Shown piece by piece: positions 8,721 through 16,625 of a DNA stretch of 64,000 nt. The DNA is taken from the NCBI RefSeq assembly GCF_000012745.1, contig NC_007404.1, positions 2,666,001 through 2,730,000 on the forward strand, read 5' to 3'. A model generated the notes under the pieces. That model ran no database searches, had not been told where the DNA came from, and was given only the letters and a program-made list of their open reading frames with translations. Both the position numbers and the translations under genes were made by a program. Every line of letters starts with the position of its first letter. Within the stretch, counting starts at the first letter, position 1. The DNA comes from Thiobacillus denitrificans ATCC 25259. GTDB taxonomy: Bacteria; Pseudomonadota; Gammaproteobacteria; Burkholderiales; Thiobacillaceae.

Positions 8721-9968
8721 TCAAGCGCCGGTCTTGGTGAGAACGGCCGCGAAGAACCCGTCGGTCCGGTGAATCGCCGGGGAGAGTTTGAGCATCGGGC
8801 CCGTGTCGAGCGGAATCTTGTGCTGGGCGAGGATTTCATTGACCGGCTGCAGCGCGAACCCGCCTTCGGCGACGAGACCTTCGACGATCGCCTCGTTCTC
8901 CTCGGGCAGGATGCTGCACGTCGCATAGACCAGACGTCCGCCGACTTTGAGCAGTCTCGCCGCGGCGCGCACGATCGACGCCTGCTTCGCCGCGAGTTCG
9001 GCCACGCTCTCGGCCGACTGGCGGAATTTGAGGTCGGGGTTGCGGCGCAGCGTGCCGAGCCCCGAACACGGCGCATCGACGAGCACGCGGTCGAGCTTGC
9101 CGGCGAGACGCTTGACCCGCACGTCGTTCTCCGAAGCGATAAGCTCCGGCATGACGTTCGACAGCCCCGAACGCGCGAGCCGCGGCTTCAGCTTGGCGAG
9201 CCGCTTTTCCGCGACGTCGAAGGCATAAAGCCGCCCGGTCGAGGCCATGGTCGCGCCGACCGCGAGCGTCTTGCCGCCGGCGCCTGCGCAGAAATCGCAC
9301 ACCATCTCGCCGCGCCGCGCCTCGAGCAGCAGCGCCAGCAACTGGCTGCCCTCGTCCTGCACCTCGAGGCTGCCGTCGAGAAACAAGGGATGACGATTGA
9401 TCGCCGGGTGGTCCTTGAAGCGCAGGCCCCACGGCGAAAAGGGCGTGATCTCGACCGCCATGCCCTCGGCCTGCAGCCGCGCGAGCACGACGTCGCGGTC
9501 AGTCTTCTGGGTATTCACGCGCACGTCGAGCGGCGCGGGCTGCTGCAGCGCCCGGCCGAGTGCGAGGATGTCGGCGTCGCTCATCGACGGCCGCAGCTTG
9601 TCGACCACCCAGTCGGGCAGCTCCGCGGTGACGGCAAGCGGCAAGCCCTCGGGGCGCGCACTGCGGATGTGGTCGACCAGCTCGGGTTTGGCGAACTTCT
9701 CCAGCGCCGCCCCGCTCATTCCCTGGATCTTGATCAGCCAGGCGATGATCAGCGTGCGCGGATTCGCCGCGGGCACGACGTGGGACAGGTAGCGGTAGCG
9801 CCGCAGCACGCCGAACACGGCTTCGGCGACGAACCCGCGGTCACGCGCGCCGAGCTTCCTGTTCTCGCGGAAGAAGGCCGACAGCACGGCATCGGCGGGG
9901 CGTTTGAAGTCCAACACCAGGTCGAGTGCCTGGGTGGCGAGTTGCAGGAGCGGCGGGGTCAATTCCAT
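8721..9968 (-). CDS. rsmB: 16S rRNA (cytosine-C5) methyltransferase, RsmB/Nol1-Nop2-Sun family
   Basis: The 415-residue enzyme transfers a methyl group from SAM to C5 of a cytosine in 16S rRNA (C967 in E. coli for RsmB). The SAM-binding motif DFCAGAGGKTL (225-235) and the two family cysteines are present: C301 in VDAPCSGLGTLRRNPD (release) and C351 in ATCSILPEENEAI (nucleophile). The N-terminal ~140 residues form the helical RNA-binding NusB-like region but look divergent from E. coli RsmB, so another member of the family (RsmF-like or unassigned) is possible. The next gene upstream is a short conserved gene on the same strand. Confidence 0.85.
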   Translation of the reverse strand: MELTPPLLQLATQALDLVLDFKRPADAVLSAFFRENRKLGARDRGFVAEAVFGVLRRYRYLSHVVPAANPRTLIIAWLIKIQGMSGAALEKFAKPELVDHIRSARPEGLPLAVTAELPDWVVDKLRPSMSDADILALGRALQQPAPLDVRVNTQKTDRDVVLARLQAEGMAVEITPFSPWGLRFKDHPAINRHPLFLDGSLEVQDEGSQLLALLLEARRGEMVCDFCAGAGGKTLAVGATMASTGRLYAFDVAEKRLAKLKPRLARSGLSNVMPELIASENDVRVKRLAGKLDRVLVDAPCSGLGTLRRNPDLKFRQSAESVAELAAKQASIVRAAARLLKVGGRLVYATCSILPEENEAIVEGLVAEGGFALQPVNEILAQHKIPLDTGPMLKLSPAIHRTDGFFAAVLTKTGA

Positions 9969-10017
9969 CGAAGGCGGGACAGGCGGGGTTGAAGGTCGGG
10001 GCGGGTCGCCCGCGGGT

Positions 10018-10320
10018 CTAGTCGTCGTCGCCGAGTTCGGGGTCCCAGCCTTTCTTGCGCGCGCGCTCGGTCGCCGCCGCGTAAAGCGCAGTGTGGCGTT
10101 CGCGCAATTCGGGCGGCAGCCGACTCGGCAGATTGCCGTACTTGTCCCATTCGGCTTCGATCTTGTCGGCGAGCACCTGCATCTGTCCGAGCTGCCACCC
10201 GGCGCAGTCCTCGGTTTCGGGAAGAAAACCGAACAGCCAGGCGTCGAGGACGATGCGTCCCAGGGTCGTGACGCCGTGCTTGTCCTGGTGGTAGCCGGGA
10301 TAGGTCATGGTCTTGTTCAT
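10018..10320 (-). CDS. Conserved hypothetical protein, 100 aa
   Basis: I do not recognise a named family. The protein is soluble and acidic at the C terminus (ELGDDD), with a likely helical middle (QMQVLADKIEAEWDKYG). Its ATG overlaps the TGA of the upstream PsiE-like gene (10317-10320, ATGA), which implies translational coupling. The conserved-looking start (MTYPGYHQDKHGVTTLGRIVLDAW) contains His and Asp residues but no known catalytic motif. The stop lies about 50 bases before the rsmB start. Confidence 0.7.
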   Translation of the reverse strand: MNKTMTYPGYHQDKHGVTTLGRIVLDAWLFGFLPETEDCAGWQLGQMQVLADKIEAEWDKYGNLPSRLPPELRERHTALYAAATERARKKGWDPELGDDD

Positions 10321-10742
10321 GGCTGGAAATCTTTACCTTTGGACGTTTCGTCGTAGGGGAAACGCGTGTGTCCGTAGCGGATCACGAGCACGGCACACGC
10401 CAGAAGCAGCATCGACGCGGTCACGCCGAGCATGCGCCAGACGTCGAGACTTTTCATGTCGAGAACCAGGTAGCGCGCGAGCGCGACGATGGCGATGTAA
10501 ATCGGGAAACGCACCGGCAGCTGGCCGGAACGGAAATACTGGCCGACCATCGCAAGAATTTCCAGATACAGGAACAGCAGCAGCAGATCGGCCAGCGTCA
10601 CCGTCCCGGCGTCGATCATGACCCCGACTTCGAACACGCCGGCGACCAGGGTCGCCAGCGTGATGACGGCGAGGCCGATCGTCTCGAACACACCGAGCGC
10701 GCCGAGCGCAACCCGCGCGAACCGGTCTTTGGCAGGGTTCAT
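10317..10742 (-). CDS. PsiE-like membrane protein (phosphate-starvation-inducible E family)
   Basis: The 141-residue protein has four hydrophobic helices with the family pattern (LLLLFLYLEILAMVGQYFRSGQLPVRFPIYIAIVALARYL). PsiE proteins are induced by phosphate starvation in E. coli; their biochemical role is unknown. The ATG at 10742 is chosen because GAGGTGG lies about eight bases upstream; a GTG six bases earlier would leave no room for that site. The stop overlaps the start of the next gene by four bases. A phosphate link in this organism is not shown by the sequence. Confidence 0.8.
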   Translation of the reverse strand: MNPAKDRFARVALGALGVFETIGLAVITLATLVAGVFEVGVMIDAGTVTLADLLLLFLYLEILAMVGQYFRSGQLPVRFPIYIAIVALARYLVLDMKSLDVWRMLGVTASMLLLACAVLVIRYGHTRFPYDETSKGKDFQP

Positions 10743-10799
10743 AGCCACCTCGACGACAGAGGCGCAAGGATACCATCGCCCGCCCTTGCCCGCCGCACC

Positions 10800-11858
10800 T
10801 CAGACGCTCGATTCGACACGGACCAGCCACTCGCGCCAGATCGCAACCGAGATCGCGAGCAGCGCCGGACCGAGGAACAGACCGATCAGGCCGAAGGCCT
10901 GCAGACCGCCGAGCACGCCGAGAAAAACCAGCAGAAACGGAATCCGCGTCGGCCCACTGATGACGAGCGGGCGGATCAGGTTGTCGACCCAACTCACGAC
11001 CAGTGCGCCCCACAGAAACAGTCCGAGCGCGGCCTGGCTCTCGCCCTGGGCGAGCAGCGACAGCGAGAGCCCGATCCACACGACCGGCCCGACAAACGGA
11101 ATCAGCGCGACGAGTGCGGTGATCACGCCCCACAGCACGGGCGCCGCTACGCCGGCGACCCAGTAGCCGAGCGCGGCGAGCGCCCCCTGCGCGAGCGCGG
11201 TCAGGACGATGCCGAAGACGACAGCGCGCACCGTCACCCCGACGGCGTGGATGTAGCCGCGCGCCGCGCCGCCGAGCCAGCGGGTCGCGACGCGGCGGAC
11301 CTGCGAGAGCAGGCTGGCGCCGTGGCGAAACAGGAAGAACAGCGCGAATACGGCCAGTGCGAACTTGGCGACGTTGCGCCCGACGCCGCCGGCGACCGCC
11401 TTCAGGCGCTGCGCATCGGTGAGTCCGAGCGCGTCGATCTGGGCACGGACCCAGGCCGGATCGGCCTGGATGCGCGCGTATTGCGCGGCGAGCCAGTCGC
11501 CGCCGGGCCAGCTTCGCACGCCGGGGGGCAGCGGCGGCAGTCCCTCGGTTGCCACCAGCCGCAGCTGGGCCGAAGCCGCCGAGACGTCGCCGGCCAGCAT
11601 CGACGTCACCCAGATCATGGGCAACAGGAGCATGGTCACCACCGCAATCGTCATCAGCAGCGCGCACAGCGTGTCGCGTCCCGCCAGCCGGCGCGACAGG
11701 CGCTGATACAGCGGCCAGGTCGCGTAGGCCAGGATGCCGGCCCAGGCGAGCGCCGCGAGAAACGGCGACAACACCCAGAAGGTGAGTCCGAAGATGAAGA
11801 CGAGGAAGGCGAACGCGACGGCCCGGCGCGCCAGCGGTGAATCGATATCGGTCGGCAT
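10800..11858 (-). CDS. AI-2E/PerM-family transporter
   Basis: The 352-residue protein has about eight membrane helices and the family features: paired N-terminal helices (AFLVFIFGLTFWVLSPFLAALAWAGILAYATWPLYQRL), a soluble loop, and the C-terminal GVLGGLQAFGLIGLFLGPALLAI segment. Members export small molecules such as autoinducer-2 or act as Na+/H+ antiporters; the substrate here is unknown. No luxS is visible in the window. It stands between the PsiE-like gene and TerC on the same strand with spacers of 57 and 39 bp. Confidence 0.88.
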   Translation of the reverse strand: MPTDIDSPLARRAVAFAFLVFIFGLTFWVLSPFLAALAWAGILAYATWPLYQRLSRRLAGRDTLCALLMTIAVVTMLLLPMIWVTSMLAGDVSAASAQLRLVATEGLPPLPPGVRSWPGGDWLAAQYARIQADPAWVRAQIDALGLTDAQRLKAVAGGVGRNVAKFALAVFALFFLFRHGASLLSQVRRVATRWLGGAARGYIHAVGVTVRAVVFGIVLTALAQGALAALGYWVAGVAAPVLWGVITALVALIPFVGPVVWIGLSLSLLAQGESQAALGLFLWGALVVSWVDNLIRPLVISGPTRIPFLLVFLGVLGGLQAFGLIGLFLGPALLAISVAIWREWLVRVESSV

Positions 11859-11897
11859 GATCCCTCTCGGCCGCCCTGCGACGAGGCGGCCGCCTCG

Positions 11898-12875
11898 CTA
11901 GCGGCGCGTGCCGGAGCCGTCGGCCTTGCGCGTCACCCACAGGCTGGCGAACATGAAAGTCGCAATGATAAGGCCGACGATGCCGAGCGAGAGGCCGATC
12001 GGGATCTTGTAGAAATCGGCGATCAGCATTTTCGTCCCGACGAACACGAGCACCAGCGCGAGACCGTACTTGAGCAGATGGAAGCGCTCGGCGACGCCGG
12101 CGAGCATGAAGTACATCGCGCGCAGGCCGAGGATGGCGAAGATGTTGGAGGTGAAGACGATGAAGGGGTCGGTGGTGATCGCGAAAATCGCCGGAATCGA
12201 ATCGACCGCGAAAACGAGGTCGGACAACTCGATCATGACGAGCACGAGGAACAGCGGCGTGAACGTGCGCACGCCGTTTTCCATGACCCAGAACTTCTCG
12301 CCGCGAAAATCCGCGGTGACCCGCACGTGGCGCTTGACCCAGTTCAACAGCGGATTCTTGGCGAGATCCTGTTCGACCTCGGCGAACATCAGCATCTTGA
12401 CGCCGGTGACGACGAGGAAGGCGCCGAACAGATAGAGCACCCAGTGGAACTCCTGGACCAGCCAGGCGCCGGCGAGGATCATGACCGCGCGCATCGCGAT
12501 CGCGCCGAGTACGCCGTAGATCAGCACGCGGCGCTGCAATTCCGCGGGAACGGCGAAGAAGCCGAATATCAGCAGAAAGACGAAGATGTTGTCGACCGCG
12601 AGCAATTTCTCGATCAGGTAGCCGGTCAGGAACTCGAGCGCCTTGGTGTCGGCGACCGCTTCGCCGTAGGCGTCGCGCAGGAACCACCAGAGCCCGAGAT
12701 TGAACAGCATCGCAAGCGAGAACCAAACGAAGGACCACGCCGCAGCCTCCTTGAACCCCACCTTGTGCGCCTTGTTGCCGCCGACCAGGAAGAGGTCGAC
12801 GGCAAGCATCACCAGCACGAAGCCGATGAACGCGGCCCACATCCAGGGCTCGCCGATATGCAGGGCTGTATCCAT
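11898..12875 (-). CDS. TerC/Alx-family integral membrane protein
   Basis: The 325-residue protein has about nine membrane helices with the TerC hallmarks EKLLAVDNIFVFLLIFGFFAVP and SDLVFAVDSIPAIFAIT, both carrying intramembrane acidic residues. The family includes manganese exporters (Alx/MntX) and tellurite-resistance proteins. E. coli alx is preceded by a yybP-ykoY riboswitch, but here only 24 bp separate it from htpX upstream, so no riboswitch fits and it is probably co-transcribed with htpX. Manganese or pH homeostasis is the likely role by family knowledge. Confidence 0.9.
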   Translation of the reverse strand: MDTALHIGEPWMWAAFIGFVLVMLAVDLFLVGGNKAHKVGFKEAAAWSFVWFSLAMLFNLGLWWFLRDAYGEAVADTKALEFLTGYLIEKLLAVDNIFVFLLIFGFFAVPAELQRRVLIYGVLGAIAMRAVMILAGAWLVQEFHWVLYLFGAFLVVTGVKMLMFAEVEQDLAKNPLLNWVKRHVRVTADFRGEKFWVMENGVRTFTPLFLVLVMIELSDLVFAVDSIPAIFAITTDPFIVFTSNIFAILGLRAMYFMLAGVAERFHLLKYGLALVLVFVGTKMLIADFYKIPIGLSLGIVGLIIATFMFASLWVTRKADGSGTRR

Positions 12876-12899
12876 GTCCAGGTCCGGGCGCGCCGACGC

Positions 12900-13775
12900 T
12901 TACTGTACGGCGCGCAGTGCCGCAATGCGCTCCTCCAGCGGCGGGTGCGTCATGAACAGGCGCTTCAGACCGGCAGCACCGCCGCCGGCGATACCGAAGG
13001 CCGCCATCTTGTCGGGCAAGGGATGCGGATGCAGACTCCTCAGGCGCTCGAGCGCGGCGATCATCGCGCCCTTGCCGGCGAGCGAGGCACCGCCGCGGTC
13101 GGCGCGGAATTCACGCTGACGCGAGAACCACATGACGATGATCGACGCGAGGATGCCGAGCACGAGTTCGGCCACGATCATCGTGACGAAAAACGCCGGC
13201 CCGTGCCCCTCCTCGTTCTTGAACACGACGCGATCGACGGTATGGCCGATGATGCGCGACAGAAACATCACGAAGGTATTGACGACGCCCTGAATGAGCG
13301 CGAGCGTGACCATGTCGCCATTGGCGACGTGCGCGACTTCGTGGCCGATCACGGCCTCGGCCTCGGCGCGCGTCATCGTGCTGAGCAGACCCGCCGACAC
13401 CGCGACGAGCGCGTTGTTCTTGTTCATGCCGGTGGCGAAGGCGTTGACTTCTGGCGACGGGAAGATGCCGACTTCGGGCATGCCGATGCCGGCGTCGTCG
13501 GCGTATTTCCTCACCGTCTCGACGAGCCAGAACTCGGTCGAGTTCGCCGGTGTCTCGATGACCTGGACGCCCATCGATTTCTTCGCCATCCACTTCGAGA
13601 TCGCGAGCGAAATCAGCGAACCGCCGAAGCCCATGACCGCGGCGAAAATCAGCAGCGACGTGAGGTTGAGGCCGTTGGCCGTGAGGTAGGGCTCGACGCC
13701 GAGCAGACGCATGGTGAGCGAGAGCACCAGCACGATCGCAAGGTTGGTTGCGAGGAACAGCACGATGCGTTTCAT
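12900..13775 (-). CDS. htpX: Membrane zinc metalloprotease HtpX
   Basis: The 291-residue M48 protease degrades damaged or misfolded inner-membrane proteins. The catalytic motif HEVAH is at 145-149, a further Glu ligand lies in the ADRGGASL region, and helices are at about 5-25, 40-60, 155-180 and 190-215. Length and domain order match the usual HtpX (about 290 aa). The ATG is preceded by AGGAGAAAAAC. It is divergent from nhaR (143-bp spacer) and heads a likely unit with the TerC gene. Confidence 0.95.
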   Translation of the reverse strand: MKRIVLFLATNLAIVLVLSLTMRLLGVEPYLTANGLNLTSLLIFAAVMGFGGSLISLAISKWMAKKSMGVQVIETPANSTEFWLVETVRKYADDAGIGMPEVGIFPSPEVNAFATGMNKNNALVAVSAGLLSTMTRAEAEAVIGHEVAHVANGDMVTLALIQGVVNTFVMFLSRIIGHTVDRVVFKNEEGHGPAFFVTMIVAELVLGILASIIVMWFSRQREFRADRGGASLAGKGAMIAALERLRSLHPHPLPDKMAAFGIAGGGAAGLKRLFMTHPPLEERIAALRAVQ

Positions 13776-13918
13776 GTTTTTCTCCTTTGAAGCCTGGGTG
13801 CGGGCCGGCCGCCGGGGCCATCTCCGCTTGCGTGACAGGATATAGAGGGCGACGACACAATAAAATTCGATTTTTATACGCTTATTATTCGGTTGTCTCG
13901 AACTGAAAAAGCCAACCC

Positions 13919-14824
13919 ATGCTCAACTACAAGCATCTCCATTACTTCAGGACCGTGGCCAAGGCCGGGGCGATCAACCGCGCGGCCGAAAAGCTGCACC
14001 TGACGCCGCAGACGCTGTCCGGCCAGCTCAGCGCCTTCGAGCAACGCCTCGGCGTCGCGCTGTTCCGCCGCAGCGGGCGGCGACTCGAGTTGACCGACGC
14101 GGGCCACACTGCCCTGACCTACGCCGACGAGATCTTCCAGGTCGGCGCCGAACTCGAAGATGCCCTGCAGAACCGCGCGGCGGCGCCGGTGCGCCCCTTC
14201 CGTGTCGGAATCGCCGACGTCGTCCCGAAAGCGATCGCCTATCAACTGCTCGCGCCCGCGCTGACGCTCGCCGAGCCGGTACGCCTCGTATGCAAGGAGG
14301 ACCGGCTCGAGGCGCTCGCCGCGGCGCTGTCGATCCACCGCCTCGACATGGTGCTCGCGGACCGCCCGCTGCCGTCGACGATGGACGTCAAGGGCTACAG
14401 CCACCCGCTCGGCGAGTGCGGCATCGCGTTTCTCGCCGCCCCCGCGGTCGCCGCAAGCGCGGGCAGCGACTTCCCCGCCAACCTGCACGGCGCACCGCTT
14501 CTCGTCCCGGGCGAAGACAGCGCCTTGCACGGGCCCTTGCTGCGCTGGCTCGAACGGCGCGGCCTGCAACCCGTCGTTGTCGGCGAGTTCGACGACAGCG
14601 CCCTCATGAGCGCATTCGGTCAGGCCGGCGCCGGCGTGTTCCCGGTGCCGCTCAGCACCGCCGGGGAGGTGATGCGCCAGTACGCCGTGGTCGACCTGGG
14701 GCGGACGCTGGAGATTCGCGAGCGCTTCTTCGCGATTTCGGTCGAGCGCCGACTGAGCCACCCGGCCGTCGTCGCCGTCAGCGAAGCGGCACACCAGCGC
14801 TTTCAGCATGCCAACGACGATTAG
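13919..14824 (+). CDS. nhaR: LysR-family regulator NhaR-type
   Basis: The 301-residue protein begins [45 protein letters not shown], the DNA-binding signature of NhaR, which differs from CbbR-like proteins in this window. E. coli NhaR activates the nhaA Na+/H+ antiporter and pgaABCD. No nhaA is visible here. The effector domain (about 95-300) is complete. It is divergent from htpX, and its TAG overlaps the stop of the convergent PIN gene by four bases. Confidence 0.88.
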   Translation: MLNYKHLHYFRTVAKAGAINRAAEKLHLTPQTLSGQLSAFEQRLGVALFRRSGRRLELTDAGHTALTYADEIFQVGAELEDALQNRAAAPVRPFRVGIADVVPKAIAYQLLAPALTLAEPVRLVCKEDRLEALAAALSIHRLDMVLADRPLPSTMDVKGYSHPLGECGIAFLAAPAVAASAGSDFPANLHGAPLLVPGEDSALHGPLLRWLERRGLQPVVVGEFDDSALMSAFGQAGAGVFPVPLSTAGEVMRQYAVVDLGRTLEIRERFFAISVERRLSHPAVVAVSEAAHQRFQHANDD

Positions 14825-15258
14825 GACGGCGCCGCCAGTGCGCCGAGCTCGGCCGGCGTGACGATCGCGAACCACGGCGCGCAGCCCCGCCGTAGCCGCA
14901 GCACGGCGCGGTCCTTGCTGACGAGGGCCGCCGCGCGCGCGGCCGCGGCGAGCGCGAGAAACTTCTGGTCGTCGGGGTCGCGACAGCGCGGCAAGGCCGT
15001 GGTGCAGACGGCATCGGTCATTTCCGCGAGCGCCCGGTAATCGGCGGCGAGTGCCGCCTGGCGTGCAGGGTCCAGCGCGAATTCGGGATAGCACAACACG
15101 CGCAGCCACTCGTCGAAGGTCGCGTCCGAGACCACGCAACGCAAGTGCCCGGCCTTGAGGGCCTCGCGCAGGCCGCGTACGGCAGGGTCGTCGAAAAGCA
15201 GCAGGTCGAGGACGACGTTGGTGTCGAGCACCAGGCTAGGCGAGTTCGATATGCTCAC
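14821..15258 (-). CDS. PIN-domain putative nuclease
   Basis: The protein has about 145 residues, starting with GTG at 15258. The PIN fold is shown by VLDTNVVLDLLLF (first catalytic Asp at about 12), a Glu in SDATFDEWLRV and the acidic CRDPDDQKFLALA motif. Such proteins are Mg-dependent RNases, often toxins of toxin-antitoxin pairs. No antitoxin-like gene lies beside it; the start overlaps the end of the thioredoxin gene by 23 bases and its stop overlaps that of nhaR. It belongs to the group annotated as 'putative toxin-antitoxin toxin component, PIN family', which is often chromosomal and without a partner. Confidence 0.8.
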   Translation of the reverse strand: MSISNSPSLVLDTNVVLDLLLFDDPAVRGLREALKAGHLRCVVSDATFDEWLRVLCYPEFALDPARQAALAADYRALAEMTDAVCTTALPRCRDPDDQKFLALAAAARAAALVSKDRAVLRLRRGCAPWFAIVTPAELGALAAPS

Positions 15259-15607
15259 TCAGGAACTCGCGCACCCAGGGCTCGGTCTTGGCGCTCGAAA
15301 AGCGTCCGACGATCTCGCCACGCACGAACAAGAGGACGGTCGGAAAACCGCGCAGGCCGTAGCGGCCGGCAAGCTTCATGTTGTCGCCGTCATCGACCTC
15401 GATCTTGGCCAGCTGCAGCTTGCCGGCCTGCTGCGCGATCACGCGTTCGAGCACGGGCGTCAGCGCGCGGCACGGCGGGCACCAGTCGGCCCAGAAATCG
15501 ACCAGGATAGGCTGGTGCTGCGAAGCGTCGATCACGTCGCGGTCGAAGCGCGCGAGATCGGTGTCGAAAATCGGTGGCCGGGCGGAGCCCGCGTCGAGGT
15601 CGGTCAT
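15236..15607 (-). CDS. Thioredoxin-family protein
   Basis: The protein has 123 residues and one thioredoxin domain, with the active site WCPPCRALTPVL (C43 and C46), the cis-Pro in GFPTVLLF and the LAKIEVDD strand. There is no signal peptide, so a cytoplasmic dithiol-disulfide role is likely. The motif WCPPC differs from the WCGPC of TrxA and is common in thioredoxin-like and CnoX N-terminal domains. It overlaps the downstream PIN gene by 23 bases. An earlier in-frame start would only add a sequence with no thioredoxin similarity. Confidence 0.9.
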   Translation of the reverse strand: MTDLDAGSARPPIFDTDLARFDRDVIDASQHQPILVDFWADWCPPCRALTPVLERVIAQQAGKLQLAKIEVDDGDNMKLAGRYGLRGFPTVLLFVRGEIVGRFSSAKTEPWVREFLSEHIELA

Positions 15608-15724
15608 GGCGGTGCGGAGTCGGAAGAATGCGCTATTTTGCCTCAACCGGCGAGATCCCCACCCGTGAGGATGCCGATGCGAAAAATGCTTAACCCGGCG
15701 AAAAAGGGCTGCTAGGGTTATGCC

Positions 15725-16141
15725 ATGGAAGAACGTTTCTATCGCGAAACCGAAATCGCCCGGCTGCCGGGCTATCTCCCTGCCGCGACCTACAACCTCG
15801 CGCATACCCTGCTCGCCCGCGCGGGCACCTGCCTGTTCGTGCCGATCCGCAACCTGCAGTACATGGCCGTACTCGACGCCGAGGAGTTCATTTTCGTGGA
15901 CAGCCAGAACCGCGCCTGGGTCGAGCTTGCGTGGCAGGGGTTTCGCCCGCAGGCGCGGACCGCGCTCGACGAACGCGTGCCGTTCGAGGTCGTGCACTAC
16001 CAGCCGCAGGCGCGCGAAACCATGAAGCGCCTGCCCGCCGAATTCCAGCAGGCGCTGCACCTGCTGGCCGAGCGCCAGAAACCCGGCGCGCCGGCGAGCC
16101 TGCTCGATATTCGCGACCGCCGCGAGGCCTCGAAGCGCTGA
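15725..16141 (+). CDS. Conserved hypothetical protein, 138 aa
   Basis: No named family is recognised. The protein is soluble with no signal peptide. It contains MAVLDAEEFIFVDSQNRAWVELAWQGFRPQARTALDERVPFEVVHYQPQA as short mixed beta strands, which looks like a conserved beta-rich fold, followed by a basic C-terminal tail (LLDIRDRREASKR). It is transcribed from the 117-bp spacer divergent from the thioredoxin gene and converges with the UspA gene ten bases further on. Confidence 0.65.
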   Translation: MEERFYRETEIARLPGYLPAATYNLAHTLLARAGTCLFVPIRNLQYMAVLDAEEFIFVDSQNRAWVELAWQGFRPQARTALDERVPFEVVHYQPQARETMKRLPAEFQQALHLLAERQKPGAPASLLDIRDRREASKR

Positions 16142-16151
16142 GCGCTTCGCG

Positions 16152-16625
16152 CTAGATCCGTGCGGTCGCTCGCGCCGGCGCGATCAGCGTCCCGAGCAGG
16201 TCGAGGATACGCCGCCCCCGCCGCGACTTTTTCCGCCCGAGCACGAGGAGGTCGTACGCACCGTCGGGGCAGAACGCCGGCTCGGTCGTGACCACGAGCC
16301 CGGCCTCGCGGGCTGCGAGGTGATCGGTGAAGCGCTGTCGACGCGGGCCATGCACGGCGTGACACCTTGCTTCGCCCGCGCCGCACTGCGCCGCGAGAAA
16401 CTGCAGGCGCCGCAGCGCCGCCTGCTCGAGTGCGCTTGCCGTCGCCGCCGGGCTGCCCCCCGCGTAGCCGCCGTCGAGAACGGCGTCGGGTGCGATGAGA
16501 TGGAGGAAATCGAGTTCGGCGCCGTTGAGATTGGCGAACGCCGCCGCCTTGCGCGCGACGAGGGCGTCATCCGCGTCGAAACCGATCAGGGCGAGTACAC
16601 GCCGATACGGGCGGGCTTCAGGCAT
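16152..16625 (-). CDS. UspA-like universal stress protein, single domain
   Basis: The protein has 157 residues. The N-terminal RRVLALIGFDADDALVARKAAAFANLNGAELDFLHLI matches the first strand and helix of UspA domains, and the end DLLVLGRKKSRRG recalls the nucleotide loop GxxGxxx region in weakened form, so ATP binding is doubtful. The ATG overlaps the end of the upstream SulP gene by eight bases, so the two are probably translated together. SulP-Usp pairs are seen in other proteobacteria; a stress-linked modulation of the transporter is plausible but unproven. Confidence 0.75.
   Translation of the reverse strand: MPEARPYRRVLALIGFDADDALVARKAAAFANLNGAELDFLHLIAPDAVLDGGYAGGSPAATASALEQAALRRLQFLAAQCGAGEARCHAVHGPRRQRFTDHLAAREAGLVVTTEPAFCPDGAYDLLVLGRKKSRRGRRILDLLGTLIAPARATARI

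Noticed and set aside
12876..12899. Looking for a yybP-ykoY manganese riboswitch before the TerC gene
   Set aside because: Only 24 bases separate it from htpX, too short for the riboswitch.
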